From Planctomyces sp. (lineage in GTDB: Bacteria; Planctomycetota; Planctomycetia; Planctomycetales; Planctomycetaceae), in contig SXKJ01000364.1 in assembly GCA_005778115.1 (NCBI GenBank), positions 1 through 52,657 on the forward strand: 52,657 nt of DNA. Reading direction: 5' to 3'. The notes under the pieces are model-generated. The model searched no databases, was not told the DNA's origin, and saw nothing but the letters and a program-made list of their open reading frames with translations. Each line of letters begins with the position of its first letter. Within the stretch, counting starts at the first letter, position 1. A program made the position numbers and the translations under genes. Shown here in pieces: positions 47,144-52,657 of this stretch.

Positions 47144-47662
47144 CTAACGCGGCCGCATTTCCACGAAGCTCACTTTGCCCAGCGATGTGCCGTCGGGCAA
47201 CTTCTGTTGAGCGCAGACATCGACCAGCTTCAAGAGTTCTTCGTAGCGCAGGTCGCGATCCACTTCGATTTGGATGCGGTCGTAAATCGCATTGCCGCGT
47301 GCGAACAGCGGCTGGAGCCGGCGGTCGATGCCCGCCAGAGTTCCCGGAGTCAGCCGGCCGGACGAGAGGATCGCGCTCTCTAAGCGGACTTGGGCCACTT
47401 CGCCGGTTTCCGTCGCGGTGACAAACAGATGCAGCGCGTGCAGCGGAGCGATTCCGCCCCCTTCCTTGCCGGCGATCACCTCGGTAGCGACGTTCGTCAG
47501 CGGCACCGGAGGAGGCATGTTCAATGACAGGTGTCCTTCGACGGGAGCCGGTCGGAACGTCAGGATGAAAAACGAAAGAAGCTGAAACGCCATGTCGAGC
47601 ATGGCGGTGACATTCAGTTTGACCGCACTTTTGTTCTTGCGGCGGTGACGACGGCGGCTCAT
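47144..47662 (-). CDS. ExbD/TolR-family biopolymer transport protein, second copy in operon
   Basis: 172 residues with a basic N-terminus, one transmembrane helix (LNVTAMLDMAFQLLSFFILTF) carrying the Asp typical of ExbD/TolR in the LDMAFQL motif, and a periplasmic domain. ExbB/ExbD use the proton motive force to drive envelope machinery. The start is 1 base past the preceding ExbD stop, so the genes are co-transcribed. The longer insert in the periplasmic part distinguishes it from the other copy, and the two may form heteromers. Confidence 0.85.
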   Translation of the reverse strand: MSRRRHRRKNKSAVKLNVTAMLDMAFQLLSFFILTFRPAPVEGHLSLNMPPPVPLTNVATEVIAGKEGGGIAPLHALHLFVTATETGEVAQVRLESAILSSGRLTPGTLAGIDRRLQPLFARGNAIYDRIQIEVDRDLRYEELLKLVDVCAQQKLPDGTSLGKVSFVEMRPR

Positions 47663-47663
47663 G

Positions 47664-48110
47664 TTATTCCTTGCCAGTCATCGCGCTCAACGAGAACTGT
47701 TGATAGCCGTTCTCTTGGCAGAGCTGGATGATGCGGTTGACCAAATGAAACTTCGTCGCTTTGTCGGAACGCATGACGACAGGCACCGGTAACTCACCCG
47801 TGGTGGGTTGTCCCGCGGCTTTTAACTGGGCCTTCAGTTCGGCCGCTTCGCGGGCGATGTGTTTCTCCGGATCGACCACGGCTCCGTAGACCTTGATGTG
47901 GCCATCCTGGTCGATGTTCAAGACCAGTGGTTCGAACTCCCCCTTCCATTCCAACGGCCGAGCGGAACCGAGCACCGGCAGTTGCAGTGTTTGATCCAAA
48001 GCCGCTCCCTTGAAGTTGATCACCAGCATGAAAAAGGTGACCAACTGAAACACCATGTCGAGCATGGGAGTCAGGTCGGGTTCCGCCCCTTCGGATGAAC
48101 CGTGTGACAT
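47664..48110 (-). CDS. ExbD/TolR-family biopolymer transport protein, first copy in operon
   Basis: 148 residues from the ATG opening MSHGSSEGAEPDLTPMLDMVF. The transmembrane segment PMLDMVFQLVTFFMLVINF has the protonatable Asp. The periplasmic part ends VNRIIQLCQENGYQQFSL as in ExbD. GAGAG lies upstream. The track ORF start at 48149 is upstream of the SD and unlikely. It lies between ExbB and the second ExbD. Proton-driven energy transduction is inferred from the family. Confidence 0.87.
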   Translation of the reverse strand: MSHGSSEGAEPDLTPMLDMVFQLVTFFMLVINFKGAALDQTLQLPVLGSARPLEWKGEFEPLVLNIDQDGHIKVYGAVVDPEKHIAREAAELKAQLKAAGQPTTGELPVPVVMRSDKATKFHLVNRIIQLCQENGYQQFSLSAMTGKE

Positions 48111-48173
48111 TGAAGTTCTCTCTGCGATTCCGTCTTTGCCCCGCACCAAGGAAGCTGACGCGTTGGGTTAGGA

Positions 48174-49016
48174 TTACGCCTGCGGTGGAGTCGCTGAGCG
48201 AGTCTGAGCCATGGCGTGCATCTTGCGAATCAGTTCGTCCGACATGTTCTGCACATCCACCGTCAGCGTGGCGACGCGATCTTTGAACAACGCGAACAGA
48301 AAAATGGCCGGGACCGAGATAAACACTCCCTCGAATGTCAGCACGAGAGCTTCCGAAATGTTGCCGGCCACCTGGCTCGCCTTCAATTGCGTGCCTGAGA
48401 GTGCGATCGCGCTAAAGGCTCCGATCATCCCTTTGAGCGTCCCCAGCAAGCCGATCATCGGGCCCAGCGAGCCAATGACCGCCAGCAAGCTGATCCGTTT
48501 CTCCATGTGAACCGTGATCGCTTCGCCGGTCCGATCCATCGCCTCACGAGCTTCACCCAGTCCCGACGACATCGCCGTCATCCCCGCGACCATCAGTTGT
48601 CCTAACGCCGAATCGCTCTTCTTCGACGCCTGATAAACGCCGTTGAAATCTCGCTTCGCCACCAGTCCTTCAATCTGTTCGACCAAGTCGGGGGGTGAAA
48701 CAATCTCTGGCTTGAACTCCAGAAACAGCGTCACGACGCGATGCACGAAGAAAATCGAAATGACAAGGATGATCGCTCCGATGAGTCCGGAGGTCTCGAT
48801 GAGCCACATCAGCATCGACTGGCTTTCGGCCTCCCCTTCTGGCTTGGCGGCGTCACCTTCCGCTGCCCCTTCATCGGCTTTCGCGGCCGGTGGGTCCGCT
48901 CCCTCCATCGCGGGTTCTTCTTCCTGTGAGAACACTGTACCCGCCGCTGAAAAAACTCCGATCAGCAGCAGCCATTTGGCCCACCAGGCCACTCGCCCGA
49001 ACCCATTCGACAGCAT
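48174..49016 (-). CDS. ExbB/TolQ/MotA-family proton channel protein
   Basis: About 280 residues. A signal-like N-terminal helix (WWAKWLLLIGVFSAAGTVFS) is followed by an acidic Ala/Glu-rich periplasmic linker. The ExbB core has LIGAIILVISIFFV, then EKRISLLAVIGSLGPMIGLLGTLKGMIGAF and LVLTFEGVFISVPAIFLFALF, the helices that form the channel around ExbD. The ATG at 49016 has GGAG at good spacing; the track ORF starts at a TTG two codons earlier. It is the first gene of an operon with two ExbD genes and a membrane protein. Planctomycetes often have such ExbB with long N-terminal extensions. Confidence 0.9.
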   Translation of the reverse strand: MLSNGFGRVAWWAKWLLLIGVFSAAGTVFSQEEEPAMEGADPPAAKADEGAAEGDAAKPEGEAESQSMLMWLIETSGLIGAIILVISIFFVHRVVTLFLEFKPEIVSPPDLVEQIEGLVAKRDFNGVYQASKKSDSALGQLMVAGMTAMSSGLGEAREAMDRTGEAITVHMEKRISLLAVIGSLGPMIGLLGTLKGMIGAFSAIALSGTQLKASQVAGNISEALVLTFEGVFISVPAIFLFALFKDRVATLTVDVQNMSDELIRKMHAMAQTRSATPPQA

Positions 49017-49134
49017 GAGCAAACTCCGTGTTGAGGAATCTCGCGAAAAGTGGCGGGTATCGTGACGACGGGGCTCTCGATTTTCAAACGGGCGAGTGAC
49101 CCGCGTTTTGGCGAAGCGTGGCTACAATCGGGCC

Positions 49135-50067
49135 ATGCGTTTTGGAACTTCCGACCGCCCGCCGCTCGCGCCGAATTGGAGATTGATTCTCTGGGGGACG
49201 ATGCTCGCACCTTCGCTGCTGATCCTCTCGTGGTCGTTGAAGCAGCCTCGGCAACCGAAGCGAGATCCGGTGCTGGCCGGCCGGACTCCCGACGAAGCGC
49301 GGCGGCTCAAGCATTTGCTGAACGAACCGCACGAAACTGATTCCACACCGCTGCGAGACGACACCGTCCGTGTCGTTGGCGAGTCGAGTTCGTCAGCGAC
49401 TCCGATCGACAAGTCGCTGCTGGCGTCCATCACCGACAACACGTTTGGCGTCACGGCGGCGGAGAAAGTTGCCTACGACACATTCTTGGCAAAAGTCCGC
49501 GACGTGCCGCTCACCGAACTCGAACGAATCGCGCAGTCCGACGTGCCGTTCGCAGTGCTGATGCTCGAAGCCAATCGCTATCGCGGCGAGGTGCTGACTG
49601 TCGTCGGAGAGATTCGCCGGTGCCAACCGATTCCCGCAGCGTCTGAGGAACCGCCGACGTCGGAAGCATGGCTCTTCACAGCCGATTCCGGACTCAATCC
49701 GTATCGCGTGGTGCTCACCGACTTGCCGGCTGGCGTTCCCCACGGAGACGACCTGAAACTGCCACTCCGCGTTCGTGTCACGGGATACTTCTTCAAACGG
49801 TACAGCTACGCGACGGCGAATGACTTTCACACCGCCCCGTTGCTGTTGGCGAAAACATTGACCGTGTTGTCTCAACCCAAGTCACCCGCACCTCGACCTG
49901 CCGGGTACAGCGGTTCGCTGACGTACTTGGCGATCGGGATTCTGGTGACGCTTCTTGTCGTCGGCGCGACGGTGGAATTGATCGTCCGCAAACGTTTGCG
50001 CCGTCGCGACGTCGTCTCTTCAGAGGCAACCGAAACGCCTGACTTCACCTGGCTGGATCATTCGTAA
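49135..50067 (+). CDS. Two-helix membrane protein of unknown function, paralogue of the 46088-47131 product
   Basis: 310 residues from the ATG at 49135. An N-terminal transmembrane helix (LILWGTMLAPSLLILSW), a soluble domain (ANRYRGEVLTVVGEIRRCQP; PLRVRVTGYFFKRYSYATAN; APLLLAKTLTV) and a C-terminal helix (LTYLAIGILVTLLVVGATVELIV). The YRG, GYFxKxxSY and APLL positions match the product of the exb operon's last gene. It is divergent from ExbB. TACAAT lies at about 49122-49127 only 8 bases before the ATG, so the mRNA could be leaderless. A GTG start at 49096 is the alternative. No known function. Confidence 0.72.
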   Translation: MRFGTSDRPPLAPNWRLILWGTMLAPSLLILSWSLKQPRQPKRDPVLAGRTPDEARRLKHLLNEPHETDSTPLRDDTVRVVGESSSSATPIDKSLLASITDNTFGVTAAEKVAYDTFLAKVRDVPLTELERIAQSDVPFAVLMLEANRYRGEVLTVVGEIRRCQPIPAASEEPPTSEAWLFTADSGLNPYRVVLTDLPAGVPHGDDLKLPLRVRVTGYFFKRYSYATANDFHTAPLLLAKTLTVLSQPKSPAPRPAGYSGSLTYLAIGILVTLLVVGATVELIVRKRLRRRDVVSSEATETPDFTWLDHS

Positions 50068-50075
50068 GACATTCA

Positions 50076-50289
50076 GGCGAGCGGGGCGGCGTCAGCCCTC
50101 TGGTTCTGCGGTAGAGGCACCGGGGGGCTGACGCCGTTAAGGATTTCTGTAGCCGAATTCGTCAGAATTCGGAGTCTTCGAGCGACTCAGCCGAAGTCTG
50201 ACGACTTCGGCTACGCCTAAATCGCCATGTTTCACAGTATCCAAAATCCTTAACGGCGTTGCACAGGGGGGCTGACGCCGCCCCGCTCG
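50076..50289. repeat. Three-level nested palindromes at the bioA 3' end
   Basis: The outer GGCGAGCGGGGCGGCGTCAG element (50076 to about 50289) contains a CCGTTAAGGATT...AATCCTTAACGG pair (50133-50257). That pair contains a GTAGCCGAATTCGTCAG...CTGACGACTTCGGCTAC palindrome at 50149-50214. The bioA stop codon TAA is in the middle element, and its last residues ([11 protein letters not shown]) come from the outer one. Confidence 0.75.
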
Positions 50290-51626
50290 ACTGTCTGTTT
50301 CGCACACACTTCCTGAATCGACGCGTACAACTGGTCGCACACTCGACTGACCAATTCAGGAGGCATCGCGGGCGCGGGCACGATCGTGAGCACTTCTCCG
50401 AGCGACCGCGTGAACAACCCGCGCCGCCGCGCGGCCAGCGTGACTTGATGCCCGATCCGTTGTTGCGGAGCAAATGGTTGGCAAGTCGCTTTGTCCGCGA
50501 GCAATTCGATGCCGACCAGGATCCCCTTCTGCCGGATCTCGCCGACGTGTGGCCAATCGCGAATCTCGTCCAGTCTTTGAGTCAGCAGCCGCGAACATTC
50601 CGCGACGTTGTCCAACACGCGGTTTTCGTCGAACAACTTCAGTGACGCGAGTGCCGCCGCACAGCCCAGCGGATTGCCGGTGTAGGTGTGGCCGTGAAAG
50701 AAGGTCCGCCCGGAACCCGGCTCACCGAGGAAGGCGTCATAGACTTCGTCGGTCGTCAGTGTCGCGGCGAGCGGCAGATAGCCTCCGGTGATCCCTTTCG
50801 AGAGGCAGAGAAAATCGGGAACGACCTCTTCTTGCTCGCAAGCGAAGAGCGTCCCCGTGCGACCGAAGCCGACCGCCACTTCATCAGCGATCAGCAAGAT
50901 GCCGTGCTGCCGCGTGAGTTCACGCACACGCCGCAGATAACCAGGCGGATGCACCAAGATGCCGGCGGCCGCTTGCACGAGCGGTTCGATCACAAACGCG
51001 GCGATCCGGCCGGCGTTCTCGCTGAGTGTCCGTTCGAGTTCATGGAGCGACTCGGCCACAGGCGGACCGCCTGTGGCTACGGTAGGGCAGGGGACTCGCA
51101 GAGTCGGGAACAGCAACCGTTCGTAGCTGCGATGAAAGGCGTCGATGTTGCCAAGACTCACGGTCCCAACCGTGTCGCCGTGGTAGGCGCTCGCGATGCC
51201 GACAAACAGATCGCGTGGCTCCGGTGTCGGCTTCTGGCGATGAAACTGATACGCCAGCTTGAGTGCGACCTCGACCGCCGTCGCGCCGTCATCGGAATAG
51301 AAGACTTTCGTCAGACCATGCGGCGCACGACGGACCAACTCGGCGGCGAGCTCAATCGACGGCACATTCGACAGTCCCAGCAGCGTGCTGTGAGCGACTT
51401 GATCGAGCTGTTCGCGAATCGCACGGTCGATCTCCGGCACGCGGTGTCCATGCACGTTGCACCACAGCGACGAGACGCCATCGAGATAACGGCGTCCCTC
51501 GGTGTCGATCAATTCAAAGCCTTCCGCAGAGGCAATGATTGGGGCGTCATCTGCGACAAACTCACGCATCTGACAGAACGGGTGCCAGACGTGAGCACGA
51601 TCAGTTTCGCGGAGTGAAGAGGCCAT
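50250..51626 (-). CDS. bioA: Adenosylmethionine-8-amino-7-oxononanoate aminotransferase
   Basis: PLP-dependent class III aminotransferase of biotin synthesis, converting 7-keto-8-aminopelargonate to 7,8-diaminopelargonate. About 458 residues starting [20 protein letters not shown]. Motifs are [51 protein letters not shown] and the PLP Lys in [13 protein letters not shown], then [19 protein letters not shown]. The track fuses it to an upstream TIR domain, but that fusion is an artefact of a frameshift in the TIR gene, and this ATG fits the family start. A 23-nt perfect palindrome is in frame at 51055-51077, and the C-terminal 14 residues come from a repeat. No other bio genes are adjacent. Confidence 0.9.
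   Translation of the reverse strand: MASSLRETDRAHVWHPFCQMREFVADDAPIIASAEGFELIDTEGRRYLDGVSSLWCNVHGHRVPEIDRAIREQLDQVAHSTLLGLSNVPSIELAAELVRRAPHGLTKVFYSDDGATAVEVALKLAYQFHRQKPTPEPRDLFVGIASAYHGDTVGTVSLGNIDAFHRSYERLLFPTLRVPCPTVATGGPPVAESLHELERTLSENAGRIAAFVIEPLVQAAAGILVHPPGYLRRVRELTRQHGILLIADEVAVGFGRTGTLFACEQEEVVPDFLCLSKGITGGYLPLAATLTTDEVYDAFLGEPGSGRTFFHGHTYTGNPLGCAAALASLKLFDENRVLDNVAECSRLLTQRLDEIRDWPHVGEIRQKGILVGIELLADKATCQPFAPQQRIGHQVTLAARRRGLFTRSLGEVLTIVPAPAMPPELVSRVCDQLYASIQEVCAKQTVERGGVSPPVQRR
51055..51077. repeat. Perfect palindrome in frame in bioA
   Basis: GCCACAGGCGGACCGCCTG completes to an 11-bp-arm palindrome with a one-base loop. It encodes part of [13 protein letters not shown] and resembles the arms of the element at 33693-33757. 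Confidence 0.65.
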
Positions 51627-51663
51627 GCGCGAATGATCAAGGGCTGACGAGCGATGATCAACT

Positions 51664-52133
51664 CTACGCCTCCGCCCGCAGATCGCGGAGCAGGTCGGCG
51701 AAGGCGGACTCGAAGGCGTCGTGGTCTTTCCAGTTCGAGAAATCGGGATGTGGTATTCGCGAATCTTCTCGGCCAAGTCTTCGCCGGTATCGGCGTCATC
51801 GCAGCGCCAGTTGCGGATGCGATCGATGCTCACGAGTCGGATCGGAAACAACGTCTGCCGCTGCTGGACCCGTTCCGTCGCGCGGGCGCGTTTGATTTCT
51901 CGCCGCACCCAGGCGCTGTTCATGCTGTGCTCCGAGAGCACCAGCAGCAGGCGGTCGTTGAACTGGATGGCCCGGTCGATTTGCTCGATGAGTTTCTGGC
52001 CCCCCTGCATGTCCTCCGGAGCGAACCAGACCCGCAACTTTTTGCCACGCATCTTCTCGTACAGCCGCCGATCAAACTCCTCGTCCCGGCTGCTATAGCT
52101 GATGAAGCACGATCGGTATTGAAGCGGCTGCAT
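51664..52133 (-). pseudogene. TIR-domain protein, single-base frameshift near its 3' end
   Basis: Small TIR (TIR_2-like) domain gene: [21 protein letters not shown], then [21 protein letters not shown], a [19 protein letters not shown] segment, [13 protein letters not shown] and EKIREYHIP. Restoring one C in the CCC run near 51746 gives [22 protein letters not shown] and a stop at 51664, the standard end for this family (about 156 residues). As written, the frame instead runs into bioA. TIR proteins of this kind act in NAD hydrolysis or protein interaction, sometimes in defence, but no partner effector is visible here. It may be a pseudogene or a homopolymer error. Confidence 0.75.
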
Positions 52134-52581
52134 CGTCCCAATGAGCGACGGCAGGTAGCTTGATCCAAGAGTGTTACCTATGTCCCCGAACGAATGTTAC
52201 CTATCTCTCCGGTCTAAACAGAGGCAATCTGTGGAACCCGTCGATTGAAGTTGAGAATCGAAGGTTTGAAATTCGCCCCACTCGCATTGTCGGGCGCACC
52301 TTGACCTTGTTCTGTCGCGGACTAAAGTCCGCCCTCCGTTCGCCACCATCTGCGTTGTCGCATTTGCACACCTAGCTCAATTGGCTAGGCGAAACTCGCC
52401 CCAACAAATCCTTTACTAGTAATAGATTGCGCAACTTTCTGCGACCTCAAAAATTCCAGATTTTGCTCCAAAATAGTGCCATTGGGGCCACTTTTAGTGC
52501 CAGGAAAGTGCCAAATCTGTGATTGATTACCGAGGGACTGAACTTGCGCTCTGTTCGTGGGGATTGTAATCTCCGCGAATC
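52134..52581. other. 448-bp gap with possible insertion-sequence end motifs
   Basis: TGTTACCTATGTCCCCGAAC at 52172 is followed by ATGTTACCTATCTCTCCGG, a pair of TGTTACCTAT units of the kind found at ends of some integrase-type insertion sequences. Further on are GGACTAAAGTCC (about 52320), CCTAGCTCAATTGGCTAGG and repeated AGTGCC units near 52475-52515. No open gene with family character is seen. It reads as remnants of mobile DNA. Confidence 0.4.
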
Positions 52582-52657
52582 ATGGATGAAGTCGAGCGAT
52601 TGCGGCGACGAGTTGCTGAGGTCGAGGCGTTGGTGGAGAAGCTGACGCGGACGATCG
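52582..52657 (+). CDS. Start of a coiled-coil protein, possibly an IS66-type transposase
   Basis: Only 25 codons are present before the window ends. They read MDEVERLRRRVAEVEALVEK and on, a heptad-like coiled coil similar to the N-terminus of IS66-family transposases or other leucine-zipper starts. The ATG is preceded by a region with IS-end-like motifs. The identity is a guess. Confidence 0.3.
   Translation, partial: MDEVERLRRRVAEVEALVEKLTRTI

Noticed and set aside
50250-52133. A TIR-BioA fusion protein of 627 residues
   Set aside because: Restoring one base in a CCC run gives a normal TIR end and stop, and BioA has its own start; the joined part between them has no family character.
52370-52400. 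A tRNA gene suggested by CCTAGCTCAATTGGCTAGGCG
   Set aside because: The AGCTCAATTGG part looks like a D-loop, but no anticodon stem, T-arm or acceptor stem can be built around it.

Overview
The window looks like chromosomal DNA of a Planctomycetota bacterium. The signs are a DUF1501 (TAT-exported) protein, a redoxin/cytochrome c/copper-monooxygenase-like fusion, a Uma2-family nuclease, very large Ser/Thr kinase-ATPase-TPR proteins and an ExbB/ExbD operon with lineage-type membrane proteins. Many gene ends carry short palindromic repeats. Genus cannot be fixed from the sequence alone.

Layout. 1-9.7 kb is housekeeping and conserved planctomycete material: malate dehydrogenase (cut by the window edge), a sugar-phosphate isomerase/epimerase, the redoxin/cytochrome fusion, a secreted esterase, an NGNTL-repeat propeller protein, a TIGR01777-type epimerase, and a three-gene minus-strand run (DUF1501, Uma2, ATE/Bpt-like transferase). 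9.9-14.4 kb is a giant kinase/AAA/TPR protein. 14.9-16.1 kb is a FadL-type outer-membrane protein followed by a strong terminator. 16.5-23.8 kb is one 2442-residue polyketide synthase, FAAL-ACP-KS-AT-cMT-ACP-TE. 23.9-26.8 kb (minus strand) holds a lipocalin-like protein, a discrete ACP, a KAS III and an MDR reductase. 27-34 kb holds an NTE-like phospholipase with two cNMP-binding domains, a TVP38-like membrane protein, a cytochrome P450 and a RoxA/peroxidase-like di-haem cytochrome. 33.7-43 kb holds two tandem paralogous kinase/cyclase-like/ATPase/TPR regulators. 43.3-45.1 kb is a lipoxygenase. 45.3-52.6 kb returns to general genes: DedA, an ExbB-ExbD-ExbD operon, two paralogous membrane proteins, BioA, a TIR-domain gene and, at the edge, what may be the start of a transposase.

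Most notable idea. Between 14.9 and 45 kb the gene set reads like a lipid-oxidation plus polyketide pathway: fatty-acid uptake (FadL), phospholipid hydrolysis (patatin), lipoxygenase, a P450 lacking the usual acid-alcohol pair, a di-haem oxygenase-like cytochrome, fatty-acid activation and extension (FAAL-PKS), plus a discrete KAS III and ACP. I suggest an oxylipin/polyketide system. The order of steps is inference.

Two other patterns stand out. First, palindromic elements of several families sit not only between genes but in frame inside coding sequences, including about eight in linkers or surface positions of the PKS, and some are nested inside others. Second, at least eight disabling lesions fall between 25.5 and 51.8 kb: in-frame stops in KAS III, the di-haem cytochrome, the first tandem kinase (two) and the lipoxygenase, and frameshifts in the second tandem kinase (two) and the TIR gene. 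The first 24 kb has none that I can see. This suggests a decaying pathway or local consensus errors.
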